Shown in pieces: positions 43,199 to 51,465 of a DNA stretch of 64,000 nucleotides. Each line of letters begins with the position of its first letter. Positions within the stretch are counted from its first letter, which is position 1. Where the stretch lies: the NCBI GenBank assembly GCA_017410375.1, contig JAFQQW010000021.1:42208-106207 (forward strand), given 5' to 3'. Source of the DNA: Clostridia bacterium. GTDB lineage: Bacteria; Bacillota; Clostridia; RGIG6154. The notes below the pieces were generated by a model. It did not search any database. It was not told the DNA's origin and saw nothing but the letters and a program-made list of their open reading frames with translations. Made by a program: the position numbers and the translations under genes.

Positions 43199-44239
43199 AT
43201 GAAAATGACTTTTCGCTGGTACGGTACAGATGATCCCGTAACCTTAGACCACATTCGCCAGATTCCGGTAATTTCCGGCGTTGTTTCCGCCGTGTATTCC
43301 TGCAAGGTTGGCGAAGTGTGGTCGAGAGAAGATATTGCAGCACTCAAAAAACAGGCAAACGATAAGGGCTTGGAGTTTGAAGTGGTTGAGAGTGTTCCCG
43401 TGCATGAAGACATCAAGCTTGGTGCACCCAATGCACAGAAATACATTGATAATTATTGTGAAAACATTCGTCGTTTGGGCGAAGCAGGTGTTAAGGTTAT
43501 CTGCTATAACTTTATGCCTGTGTTCGACTGGTTAAGAAGTGATTTGTCCCGCAATCTCGCAGACGGATCGAACGCGTTGGCATATGACCACAAAACCGTG
43601 CTTTCCATGGACCCTGCAAAAAAAGAGCTTTCTTTGCCCGGATGGGATGAAAGCTATTCCAAAGACGAATTGCAGAATCTTTTGAAGCAGTACGAAAGCA
43701 TTGATGAAGAACAGCTCTGGAAAAATCTAGAGAATTTCTTGAAGCAGATTATTCCTGTTGCAGAACAGAATGATATCAAAATGGCAATCCATCCGGATGA
43801 TCCGCCGTGGGGTATCTTTGGTCTGCCGCGTGTAATCACCAACAAAGAAAATTTAAAGCGTTTCATTTCGTTGGTGGACAGCCCCTCTAACGGTGTAACT
43901 TTCTGTACCGGTTCTTTGGGCGTAAATCCCGATAATGATTTGTGCGATATGATTCATATGCTTTCGGGCAGAATTCCGTTTGCACATCTTAGAAATATCA
44001 AGATTACCGGTAATCTTGACTTTGAAGAATCTGCACATCCTTCGAAGAATGGTTCGCTGGATATGGTTGCAATCGTGAAAGCACTGAAAGACAGCGGCTT
44101 TGACGGTTATATTCGTCCCGACCACGGCAGAATGATTTGGGATGAAACTGGCAGACCCGGCTACGGTCTTTATGACAGAGCATTGGGCGCAATGTATACC
44201 TATGGTATTTGGGAAGCTCTTGAAAAGGCAGGTAAATAA
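43199..44239 (+). CDS. uxuA: Mannonate dehydratase
   Basis: UxuA dehydrates D-mannonate to 2-keto-3-deoxy-D-gluconate in hexuronate catabolism. The 346-residue protein matches the Gram-positive short form. MTFRWYGTDDPVTLDHIRQIP is the characteristic start, followed by NFMPVFDWLRSDL, IHPDDPPWGIFGLPR (metal His), FAHLRNIK and RPDHGRMIWDE. The ribosome binding site is AAGGAGG. It is followed after two bases by uxaC, which acts one step earlier on the glucuronate branch. Confidence 0.95.
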   Translation: MKMTFRWYGTDDPVTLDHIRQIPVISGVVSAVYSCKVGEVWSREDIAALKKQANDKGLEFEVVESVPVHEDIKLGAPNAQKYIDNYCENIRRLGEAGVKVICYNFMPVFDWLRSDLSRNLADGSNALAYDHKTVLSMDPAKKELSLPGWDESYSKDELQNLLKQYESIDEEQLWKNLENFLKQIIPVAEQNDIKMAIHPDDPPWGIFGLPRVITNKENLKRFISLVDSPSNGVTFCTGSLGVNPDNDLCDMIHMLSGRIPFAHLRNIKITGNLDFEESAHPSKNGSLDMVAIVKALKDSGFDGYIRPDHGRMIWDETGRPGYGLYDRALGAMYTYGIWEALEKAGK

Positions 44240-44241
44240 GT

Positions 44242-45642
44242 ATGAAAAATTTTTTAGACGATAATTTCCTTTTGCAGACCGAAACGGCACAAAAGCTCTA
44301 TCACGAATACGCAAAGGAAATGCCGATTTTTGATTATCATTGCCATTTGTCTCCAAAAGAAATTTATGAAGACAAAACCTATACCAATATTACCGAAATC
44401 TGGCTGTACGGCGATCATTACAAGTGGCGCTTTATGCGCTCCAGCGGTGTGCCGGAAGAACTCTGTACCGGTAACGGATCGGATTACGATAAGTTTATGG
44501 CTTACGCTAAAGCTGTCCAGTATGCCATCGGTAATCCGCTTTACCATTGGTCGCATCTGGAATTACAGCGCTTTTTCGATATTGATTTGGTGCTGAACGA
44601 AAAGAATGCTCCGGAAATCTGGGAAAAAGCAAACAAGAAGATTAATGAGGGCGGTTTCTCTGCCAGAAAGCTGATTGAACAGTCAAATGTTGACTGCATC
44701 GGTACCACCGATGACCCGGCTGATTCTTTGGAATATCATTTCCTGCTTCAGAAAGATGACAGCTTTAAAACGCGCGTTGTTCCGACCTTCCGTCCGGATA
44801 ACGCAGTTAATATTGAAAAAACGACCTTTGCAGATTACATCAAAACTTTGGGTGCTTCCTATGACAAAGAGATTCAATCATTTGAAGACCTGAAGACGGT
44901 TCTTAGTCTTGCTTTGGACAGATTTGCTCTGGCGGGCTCTAAAATTTCCGACCATGCATTCGAGACCATTCCGAATGTGCCTGGCACGGAAGCGGAAGCG
45001 GATGTAATTTTGAAAAAAGCATTAAACGGAGAAGCGGTTTCCGAAAAGGAAGTAGAGCTTTATAAAACCGTTCTGATGCTGTTCTTCGGTAAGGAATATG
45101 CAAAACGCGAATTTGTGATGCAGTTACATATTGGTGCAATGCGTAACAACAACACAAGAATGTTTAATAAATTAGGTCCCGATACCGGTTACGATTCTAT
45201 TCATGACCTGGAAGTGGCAAAAAAACTTTCCAGACTGTTAGATGCGCTTGCAACCGATGATTTGTTACCTAAGACCATTCTTTACACATTAAATCCCAAG
45301 GACAATTTTGTTCTCGGTACCATGCTTGGCAACTTCCAGGGTGACGGTATCCGCGGTAAAATTCAGTTTGGTTCTGCATGGTGGTTTAATGATCACAAAG
45401 ACGGCATGGAACAGCAGATGCAGGATCTGGCAAATCTTGGTTGTCTTGCAGCTTTTGTCGGTATGCTTACAGACTCGCGAAGCTTCCTTTCGTATCCGCG
45501 TCACGAGTATTTCAGACGCATTCTCTGTAACATCTTAGGCAACTGGGTAGAAAACGGGGAGTTTCCGGCAGATTGGGATACTTTAAAGCAAATTGTGCAG
45601 GATATCTGCTTTAACAATGCGAAAAACTATTTTAAAATGTAA
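44242..45642 (+). CDS. uxaC: Glucuronate (uronate) isomerase
   Basis: UxaC converts D-glucuronate to D-fructuronate and D-galacturonate to D-tagaturonate. The 466-residue length is standard. The amidohydrolase-fold motif FDYHCHLSPKEIYED is near the start, followed by WLYGDHYKWRFMRSSGV, VDCIGTTDDPAD and FVGMLTDSRSFLSYPRHEYFRRILCN. It lies between uxuA and the fructuronate reductase gene, so the three-step conversion to 2-keto-3-deoxygluconate is encoded contiguously. Confidence 0.96.
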   Translation: MKNFLDDNFLLQTETAQKLYHEYAKEMPIFDYHCHLSPKEIYEDKTYTNITEIWLYGDHYKWRFMRSSGVPEELCTGNGSDYDKFMAYAKAVQYAIGNPLYHWSHLELQRFFDIDLVLNEKNAPEIWEKANKKINEGGFSARKLIEQSNVDCIGTTDDPADSLEYHFLLQKDDSFKTRVVPTFRPDNAVNIEKTTFADYIKTLGASYDKEIQSFEDLKTVLSLALDRFALAGSKISDHAFETIPNVPGTEAEADVILKKALNGEAVSEKEVELYKTVLMLFFGKEYAKREFVMQLHIGAMRNNNTRMFNKLGPDTGYDSIHDLEVAKKLSRLLDALATDDLLPKTILYTLNPKDNFVLGTMLGNFQGDGIRGKIQFGSAWWFNDHKDGMEQQMQDLANLGCLAAFVGMLTDSRSFLSYPRHEYFRRILCNILGNWVENGEFPADWDTLKQIVQDICFNNAKNYFKM

Positions 45643-45653
45643 GGAGTTTCAAT

Positions 45654-46505
45654 ATGTATAAAGTTCCTTTTAATATTGATATTAAGGACAAGGTTGTAGT
45701 AGTAACCGGTGGTGGCGGTGTGCTTTGTGGTGAATTCGCGAAAGCACTTGCAACCCAGGGTGCAAAAATTGCAATCCTTGACTTGAATGAAGAAAAAGCA
45801 AAGGAAGTGGCTTCTGAAATCACAGCGGACGGAGGCACTGCTATCGGTGTTGCGGCGAACGTGCTTTCCAAGGATAGCTTAGATGCTGCAAAGAAAACCG
45901 TAAACGAAGTATTTGGTCCTTGTGACATCTTAATCAATGGTGCAGGTGGCAACAATCCCAAAGGCACAACCGATAAAGAATACTTCGATGCTGAAGACCT
46001 TGATAAGGAAGATGTAAAAACCTTCTTTGATTTAGATGAAGCAGGTGTTCGCTTCGTGTTTGACTTAAACTTCATGGGTACCCTTTTAACCACGCAGGCT
46101 TTTGCGCTGGATATGATTAACCGTGATGGTGTTATTGTAAACGTATCTTCCATGAATGCGTTTACGCCTTTAACAAAAATCCCGGCATACAGCGGTGCTA
46201 AGGCTGCAATTTCCAACTTTACCCAGTGGCTTGCGGTGCATTTTTCCAAGTCTAAAATCCGTGTAAACGCAATTGCACCCGGTTTCTTTGTGACCGAACA
46301 GAACAGAGCGCTTCTGATGGATGCAGACGGAAACTTTACTGACCGCTCCAAGAAAATTTTGTCTCAGACTCCCGTGGACAGATTCGGCGAAAAACAGGAA
46401 CTTATTGGTACACTTTTATATCTTGTTTCCAATGAAGCATCCGGCTTTGTAAATGGTGTTATCATTCCTGTTGACGGCGGTTTTTCTGCTTATAGTGGTG
46501 TATGA
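45654..46505 (+). CDS. SDR-type D-mannonate oxidoreductase (fructuronate reductase)
   Basis: A 283-residue short-chain dehydrogenase. The cofactor motif is VVTGGGGVLCGEFAKAL, followed by NGAGGNNPKGTT, and the catalytic Tyr-Lys pair is YSGAKAA. The GGNNPKGTT segment is typical of the SDR enzymes that stand in for UxuB in Clostridia and reduce fructuronate to mannonate. Position directly after uxaC supports that role. The ribosome binding site is AAGGAG. Confidence 0.9.
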   Translation: MYKVPFNIDIKDKVVVVTGGGGVLCGEFAKALATQGAKIAILDLNEEKAKEVASEITADGGTAIGVAANVLSKDSLDAAKKTVNEVFGPCDILINGAGGNNPKGTTDKEYFDAEDLDKEDVKTFFDLDEAGVRFVFDLNFMGTLLTTQAFALDMINRDGVIVNVSSMNAFTPLTKIPAYSGAKAAISNFTQWLAVHFSKSKIRVNAIAPGFFVTEQNRALLMDADGNFTDRSKKILSQTPVDRFGEKQELIGTLLYLVSNEASGFVNGVIIPVDGGFSAYSGV

Positions 46506-46511
46506 TTTTTT

Positions 46512-46546
46512 AAGTGCAGGCCGTTTTAGACTTGCACTTTCTTTAT
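46512..46546 (+). terminator. Terminator of the hexuronate operon
   Basis: AAGTGCA (46512-46518) pairs with TGCACTT (46533-46539), followed by TCTTTATTT. It is a weak stem, and its right arm overlaps the next promoter. Confidence 0.6.
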
Positions 46547-46560
46547 TTCTGTGTTATACT
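46532..46560 (+). promoter_or_regulatory. Promoter of the lipoprotein-ECF pair
   Basis: TTGCAC (46532-46537), 17 bases, TATACT (46555-46560). Confidence 0.6.
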
Positions 46561-46638
46561 TTAAGCGCAAAGTATTAAATTGGTTATTTATGGAATAATA
46601 AAGACATGGTTTTTATTAAAAAGGAGGAGCGTGTGTTT

Positions 46639-47064
46639 ATGAAAATAAAAAGATATCTTTCGGTTGCGTTGTGTGTCTTGTTGATGCTTACGTTGCTGGC
46701 TTGCACTGACAAGGGTGAAGAAGCTTCTGTATGGGAAGATGCAACGTATACCGAAGACCAAAGCTTTGGAAAAGGCAATAAGAAATTTGAACTGGAAGTG
46801 GAAGCAGAAGGAAAATCTGTTGTGTTTACCATCAAAACCAACGCCGAATTTTTGGGTGAAGCGCTTGCTGAACACAAACTTGTAGACGGGGACGATGGTC
46901 CTTATGGCCTTTATATTAAAAAGGTGAACGGTATTCTGGCAGACTATGATAAAAATGGTGCATACTGGGGCTTTTATCAGGATGGAGAATATATGACGAC
47001 CGGTGCGGACGAAACATTAATACAAAGTGGTGCAAAGTATAAGGTTGTTTATGAGAAACAATAA
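46639..47064 (+). CDS. Lipoprotein with DUF4430-type (transcobalamin-like) domain
   Basis: A 141-residue exported lipoprotein: signal MKIKRYLSVALCVLLMLTLLAC with lipobox LLAC. The C-terminal domain (LYIKKVNGILADYDKNGAYWGFYQDGEYMTTGADET) matches the DUF4430 pattern, which is related to the beta domain of cobalamin-binding proteins. The ATG at 46639 follows AGGAGG. It overlaps the membrane-protein gene by 14 bases, so the two likely form a binding protein and transporter pair. The ligand is unknown. Confidence 0.8.
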   Translation: MKIKRYLSVALCVLLMLTLLACTDKGEEASVWEDATYTEDQSFGKGNKKFELEVEAEGKSVVFTIKTNAEFLGEALAEHKLVDGDDGPYGLYIKKVNGILADYDKNGAYWGFYQDGEYMTTGADETLIQSGAKYKVVYEKQ

Positions 47065-47575
47065 ATTTTGTCTTTCAATCCGTGAGATGGTTTTGTTTTC
47101 CATGCTTGCAGGGCTGATGTTTTGCTCCAGAGTTGTTCTCGCACCCCTTGCGAACATTCATCTTGTCGGTGTATTGACCATGACTTACACGGTTGCTTTC
47201 CGAAGCAAAGCGCTTGTTCCGATTTACCTTTATATTTTCCTGGAAGGCTTGTTTGGCGGCTTTTCCGCATGGTGGTTGCCGTATCTTTATGTGTGGACGG
47301 TGTTGTGGGGCGCAACAATGTTGCTTCCGCCCAATATACGCCCGCAGTTTGCGCGGGTTGTTTATCCGTTAATTTGTGCACTGCACGGATTTTTGTTCGG
47401 TATCTTGTATGCACCGGCGCAGGCTCTTCTTTTCGGGCTTTCGTTTGAGGAAATGGTTGCGTGGGTGATTGCAGGACTTCGTATGGACATCACACACGGC
47501 ATCGGAAACCTGGTTTTAGGAACACTTGTTTTACCCCTTTCTGTATATCTTAAGAAAATGCAAACACAAAGATGA
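47051..47575 (+). CDS. ECF transporter S-component-like membrane protein
   Basis: A 174-residue protein with about five hydrophobic segments and the N-terminal REMVLFSMLAGLMFCSRVVLAPLANIHLVGVL, typical of substrate-binding S components of energy-coupling-factor importers. The start at 47051 lies in the end of the lipoprotein gene; an in-frame ATG 24 bases earlier is less well placed. No EcfA/EcfT genes are nearby, so it would use a shared ECF module. The substrate is not predictable. Confidence 0.75.
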   Translation: MRNNKFCLSIREMVLFSMLAGLMFCSRVVLAPLANIHLVGVLTMTYTVAFRSKALVPIYLYIFLEGLFGGFSAWWLPYLYVWTVLWGATMLLPPNIRPQFARVVYPLICALHGFLFGILYAPAQALLFGLSFEEMVAWVIAGLRMDITHGIGNLVLGTLVLPLSVYLKKMQTQR

Positions 47576-47595
47576 TATCTTTGTGTTTCTTTTTT
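47562..47595 (+). terminator. Terminator after the ECF S-component gene
   Basis: AAACACAAAGAT (47562-47573) pairs with ATCTTTGTGTTT (47577-47588) across GAT, followed by CTTTTTT. It includes the stop codon of the gene. Confidence 0.85.
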
Positions 47596-47626
47596 ATAAA
47601 AAATCTCTTTTTTTGACAAAAGTTCG

Positions 47627-47655
47627 TTGACTTTTTATGAAAAATATATTATAAT
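47627..47655 (+). promoter_or_regulatory. Promoter of the purine operon
   Basis: TTGACT (47627-47632), 17 bases, TATAAT (47650-47655). The leader to purE is about 185 bases and contains the ZTP riboswitch. Confidence 0.85.
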
Positions 47656-47696
47656 AATGTAGTGAGTGTTACTATGTGAACTCATAGGATAAATCA

Positions 47697-47767
47697 TTCT
47701 TGCAACTGACGGATTTGTGGGGAAAACCACGGGGGAGCAAGAAGGTTCAATTGTCGACCGTCTGGGC
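47697..47767 (+). promoter_or_regulatory. ZTP (pfl) riboswitch aptamer controlling the purine operon
   Basis: The aptamer senses ZTP/ZMP (AICAR), which accumulates when 10-formyltetrahydrofolate is short. Stem P1 pairs TTCTTGC (47697-47703) with GCAAGAA (47737-47743). Inside are ACTGACGG and the hairpin GTGGGGAAAACCAC followed by GGGGGAGC, all typical of the pfl motif. The pseudoknot pairs GACGG (47708-47712) with CCGTC (47758-47762), followed by the conserved CTGGGC. The last bases (GGGC) are shared with the terminator stem, so ligand binding would prevent termination. Confidence 0.93.
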
Positions 47768-47806
47768 AGCCTTATCCGTTTTATGCGGATAAGTCCGCCC
47801 TTTTTT
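47764..47806 (+). terminator. Riboswitch-controlled terminator before purE
   Basis: CTTATCCG (47771-47778) pairs with CGGATAAG (47786-47793), extended by GGGC (47764-47767) with GCCC (47797-47800), then TTTTTT. GGGC is also part of the aptamer's 3' domain, so the two folds exclude one another. Confidence 0.9.
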
Positions 47807-47847
47807 AAATTTGTGCAGGGAAAATTTAGCAAATGGAGGAAATGAAA

Positions 47848-48342
47848 ATGAAAAAAGTTGGAATTATCATGGGAAGCGACAGCGATTTGCCGGTAGTTGA
47901 AAAGGCAATCACAACACTGAAAGATTTAGAAATTCCTTTTGAAGTGCATGTATATTCTGCGCACCGTACACCGCTTGAAGCTAAAGCATTTTCTGAAAAT
48001 GCAAGAGAAAACGGATTTGGTGCAATTATAGCCGCAGCGGGTAAAGCTGCACACCTTGCAGGTGCGATTGCGGCAAACACAACCTTGCCTGTAATCGGTA
48101 TTCCCGTAAAATCTTCTACCTTGGACGGCTTGGATGCATTACTTTCCACCGTTCAGATGCCCGGCGGTATTCCGGTTGCAACCGTTGCCATTGACGGCGC
48201 ACAAAACGCAGCACTGCTTGCGGCACAGATTTTAAGTGTGGAAGACAAAGTGCTGGCTGAAAAATTGGATGCTCAAAGAAAAGCATCTACAAAAACGGTT
48301 CTTGAAAAGAACAAAGCAATCGAAGACAAGTATAACGCATAA
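47848..48342 (+). CDS. purE: N5-carboxyaminoimidazole ribonucleotide mutase (class I PurE)
   Basis: PurE converts N5-CAIR to CAIR in purine synthesis. The 164-residue protein shows [24 protein letters not shown] and [20 protein letters not shown] 47848 is eight bases after GGAGG; ATG 47842 is too close. The first step to N5-CAIR needs PurK, which is not in this operon, so either purK is elsewhere or the protein works with bicarbonate as in some anaerobes. It is the first gene behind the ZTP riboswitch. Confidence 0.95.
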   Translation: MKKVGIIMGSDSDLPVVEKAITTLKDLEIPFEVHVYSAHRTPLEAKAFSENARENGFGAIIAAAGKAAHLAGAIAANTTLPVIGIPVKSSTLDGLDALLSTVQMPGGIPVATVAIDGAQNAALLAAQILSVEDKVLAEKLDAQRKASTKTVLEKNKAIEDKYNA

Positions 48343-48372
48343 TTAATTCTTACAACAGGATCGGAGGGAAAT

Positions 48373-49794
48373 ATGGGCGGTTTTTTTGGAACAATCAGTA
48401 AGCATGATGCCATTGCCGATGTGTTTTTTGGTACAGACTACCACTCGCATTTAGGCACAAGACGTGGCGGTATTGCAGCTTGGGATAATGAGCGTGGCTT
48501 ACAAAGAGATATTCATAACATCGAAAATTCACCTTTCAGAACAAAGTTTGATAAAGTTTTTGAGGAAATGAAAGGTAACTCTGCAATCGGAATTATCAGT
48601 GATAGCGACCCGCAACCTCTATTAATTAAATCAAATATCGGGACATATGCTATCGTTTTCATCGGCAGAATCAATAATTCGCAGGAGTTAATTGATAAAT
48701 ATCTTGCCCGTGGCGGTCATTTTACGGTTATGACCGGTGGTGTCGTAAACTCTACCGAGTTGGTGGCGGCACTTATCAATCTTAAAGATAGTTTTACCGA
48801 AGGCATTCAGTTTGCGCAGGACGTAATTGACGGAACAACATCTATTTTGATTTTAAAAGAAGGCGGAAAGCTGATTGCGGCAAGGGACAAGCTGGGCAGA
48901 CTTCCGATTATGATTGGTAAAAGCGAAGATGGATATGCGGTATCCTTTGAATCCTTTGCATATAAAAAGCTTGGCTACACCGATGAAAAAGAACTTGGAC
49001 CCGGTGAAATTGTAGAAATCACCTTAGATGGGGTAACGCAGCTTGCAAAGCCGGGCAAGGAAATGCGCATCTGTTCTTTTCTTTGGTCGTACTACGGCTT
49101 TTCCAATTCAAATTATGAAGGCGTTAACGTAGAAACTATGCGATATCGAAATGGCGAAATTATGGCAAGAGCCGACAAGGAACACAAAAACGCAGAGAAT
49201 GTTGATTATGTCAGCGGTGTGCCGGACTCGGGTACACCACATGCCATCGGCTATGCCAACGAAAGCCATATACCTTTTGCAAGACCATTTATAAAATATA
49301 CACCCACATGGCCGCGTAGCTTTATGCCTTCGCACCAGAGTGAAAGAATTAAGATTGCCAAAATGAAGCAAATCCCGGTGCACGAACTGATAGAGGGCAA
49401 AAATCTTTTGTTTGTAGATGATTCTATTGTTCGTGGCACGCAGTTGAAAGAAACAGTTGATTTCCTGTATGACAACGGTGCAAAATCAGTACACATGCGT
49501 TCCGCTTGTCCACCGATTATGTATAGCTGTAAATATTTGAATTTCTCCAACAGTACCGGTGAAATGGATTTGATTGCAAGACGAACCATTATGGAACTTG
49601 AAGGAGAAGAAGGTTTTAAATATATCAGTGAATACAGCGATGCAAAAACCGAACGTGGTAAAAACTTGCGAAAAGCTATTTGCGAGAAATTAAAATTTGC
49701 TTCGTTGGAATTTCAGTCCTTAGAGGGGTTGCAGGAAGCAATCGGAGTGGAACCGTGTAAACTCTGCACCTATTGCTGGAGTGGTAAAGAATAA
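48373..49794 (+). CDS. purF: Amidophosphoribosyltransferase (PurF) homologue lacking the glutaminase nucleophile
   Basis: PurF makes 5-phosphoribosylamine from PRPP and glutamine. This 473-residue protein starts MGGFFGTIS where classical PurF, after Met removal, begins with the catalytic Cys of CGI(F/L)G. The glutaminase blocks are also altered (IGRINNSQEL in place of the HNGNLVN loop). The PRPP-binding motif LLFVDDSIVRGTQ is intact. Cysteines matching the Fe-S ligands of Bacillus PurF are kept (Cys234, Cys386, Cys462, Cys465). It may use free ammonia or an ammonia donor protein (inference). The position between purE and purM supports a purine role. Confidence 0.88.
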   Translation: MGGFFGTISKHDAIADVFFGTDYHSHLGTRRGGIAAWDNERGLQRDIHNIENSPFRTKFDKVFEEMKGNSAIGIISDSDPQPLLIKSNIGTYAIVFIGRINNSQELIDKYLARGGHFTVMTGGVVNSTELVAALINLKDSFTEGIQFAQDVIDGTTSILILKEGGKLIAARDKLGRLPIMIGKSEDGYAVSFESFAYKKLGYTDEKELGPGEIVEITLDGVTQLAKPGKEMRICSFLWSYYGFSNSNYEGVNVETMRYRNGEIMARADKEHKNAENVDYVSGVPDSGTPHAIGYANESHIPFARPFIKYTPTWPRSFMPSHQSERIKIAKMKQIPVHELIEGKNLLFVDDSIVRGTQLKETVDFLYDNGAKSVHMRSACPPIMYSCKYLNFSNSTGEMDLIARRTIMELEGEEGFKYISEYSDAKTERGKNLRKAICEKLKFASLEFQSLEGLQEAIGVEPCKLCTYCWSGKE

Positions 49795-49827
49795 TACAAT
49801 TTCCATATAGAAAAGGGAGGCTAAAAA

Positions 49828-50862
49828 ATGAAAAGTTTTAGTGAAAGCTACAAAGAAGCAGGCGTAGATATTACTGCCGGCTACAAAGCAGTTGAATTGA
49901 TGAAACAGCATATCGCAAGAACACAGACAGCAGGCTCTATGTCTGATATCGGTGGCTTTGGCGGTTTGTTTGAAATGGATTTAACAGGGATTCAAAAACC
50001 TGTTCTGGTCAGCGGTACCGATGGTGTTGGTACCAAGCTGAAAATGGCATTTTTAATGGACAAGCATGACACGGTTGGTATTGATTGCGTTGCAATGTGT
50101 GTAAACGATATCATTTGCTGCGGTGCAAAACCGTTACTGTTCTTAGACTATATTGCAGTTGGTAAAAACTATCCTGAAAAAATCGCCCAGATTGTTTCTG
50201 GTGTAGCTGAAGGCTGTGTACAGTCCGGTGCCGCACTGGTTGGCGGCGAAACAGCCGAAATGCCCGGTTTTTATCCTGTTGATGAATATGACCTTGCAGG
50301 TTTTTCTGTGGGTGTTGTAGACAAAGATAAGGTTTTAAACAACAAAACCATCAAAGCAGGCGATGTGATTATCGGTCTTCCCTCAAGTGGCGTACATTCT
50401 AACGGCTTTTCGTTGGTTCGCAAAGTGTTTGATGTGGAAAATACCGATATTAAATCCCATGTAGCAGAGCTTGGTGCTTCTATTGGTGAAACACTTCTTA
50501 CACCTACAAAAATTTATGTAAAGCCTATGCTTGCGTTGTTTGACGCGGTAGAAGTAAAAGCGGTTTCTCATATCACAGGCGGTGGTTTCTATGAAAATAT
50601 ACCGCGCTCCATTCCGAAAGGCTTTAGCGCAAAAATTGAAAAATCTGCAGTAAAAATTCTCCCGATTTTTGATTTGATTGCAAAAACAGGCAATATTCCT
50701 GAACGTGATATGTTCAATACCTTTAACATGGGTGTCGGCATGAGCGTTGTGGTTGCAAAAGAAAATGCAGATAAAGCATTGGAAATCTTAAAGGCAAACG
50801 GTGAAAACGCTTACGTACTCGGTGAAATTATTGAATCTGACGAGGGTGTTGTTTTATGCTAA
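49828..50862 (+). CDS. purM: Phosphoribosylformylglycinamidine cyclo-ligase
   Basis: PurM (AIR synthetase) closes the imidazole ring using ATP. The 344-residue protein contains [46 protein letters not shown] and [12 protein letters not shown], all hallmark segments, and [12 protein letters not shown] near the end. It overlaps purN by seven bases. The ribosome binding site is GGGAGG. Confidence 0.96.
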   Translation: MKSFSESYKEAGVDITAGYKAVELMKQHIARTQTAGSMSDIGGFGGLFEMDLTGIQKPVLVSGTDGVGTKLKMAFLMDKHDTVGIDCVAMCVNDIICCGAKPLLFLDYIAVGKNYPEKIAQIVSGVAEGCVQSGAALVGGETAEMPGFYPVDEYDLAGFSVGVVDKDKVLNNKTIKAGDVIIGLPSSGVHSNGFSLVRKVFDVENTDIKSHVAELGASIGETLLTPTKIYVKPMLALFDAVEVKAVSHITGGGFYENIPRSIPKGFSAKIEKSAVKILPIFDLIAKTGNIPERDMFNTFNMGVGMSVVVAKENADKALEILKANGENAYVLGEIIESDEGVVLC

Positions 50863-51452
50863 AGAAGAAAATTGCAGTCCTTGTTTCGGGTGGCGGCACT
50901 AATTTACAGGCTTTAATTGATGCACAGGAGAGTGGTATCATTAAAAGCGGTGAAATAGTACTGGTTATTTCCAACAAAGAGGGTGCTTATGCCCTGGAGC
51001 GTGCTAAGAATCATAGCATCCAAAGCCTTGTTGTCCCGTCGGCAACCTTAAAAGAAAATTTTGAAACGGAACTGATGAAAGCTTTGGATGATGCCGAAAT
51101 CGACATTATCGTGCTTGCAGGCTTTATGCGTATTTTAAGTGAGAATTTTACAAAGAAATATGCAAATCGCATTTTAAATGTACATCCGTCCCTGATTCCG
51201 TCTTTTTGCGGTGAAGGGTTTTACGGTCTTAAAGTACATGAAGCGGCACTGTCATACGGCGTAAAAGTTACCGGTGCCACGGTGCACTTTGTAAATGAAA
51301 TTCCGGACGGTGGTAAAATTATTATGCAAAAGGCGGTTGCCATCGAAGAAGGGGACACACCTGAAATTTTGCAGAAGCGTGTCATGGAGCAGGCTGAATG
51401 GATTATTTTACCACTTTCTGTGGAAAAGGTTTGTGATGAACAAGTAAAATAA
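50856..51452 (+). CDS. purN: Phosphoribosylglycinamide formyltransferase (folate-dependent)
   Basis: PurN transfers formyl from 10-formyltetrahydrofolate to GAR. The 198-residue protein has the start [18 protein letters not shown], the active-site region [22 protein letters not shown] and [17 protein letters not shown], where the Asn, His and Asp catalytic residues lie. It starts inside purM. Its dependence on formyl-folate fits the ZTP riboswitch control of the operon. Confidence 0.95.
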   Translation: MLKKKIAVLVSGGGTNLQALIDAQESGIIKSGEIVLVISNKEGAYALERAKNHSIQSLVVPSATLKENFETELMKALDDAEIDIIVLAGFMRILSENFTKKYANRILNVHPSLIPSFCGEGFYGLKVHEAALSYGVKVTGATVHFVNEIPDGGKIIMQKAVAIEEGDTPEILQKRVMEQAEWIILPLSVEKVCDEQVK

Positions 51453-51465
51453 ATGGAGGAAAGCT

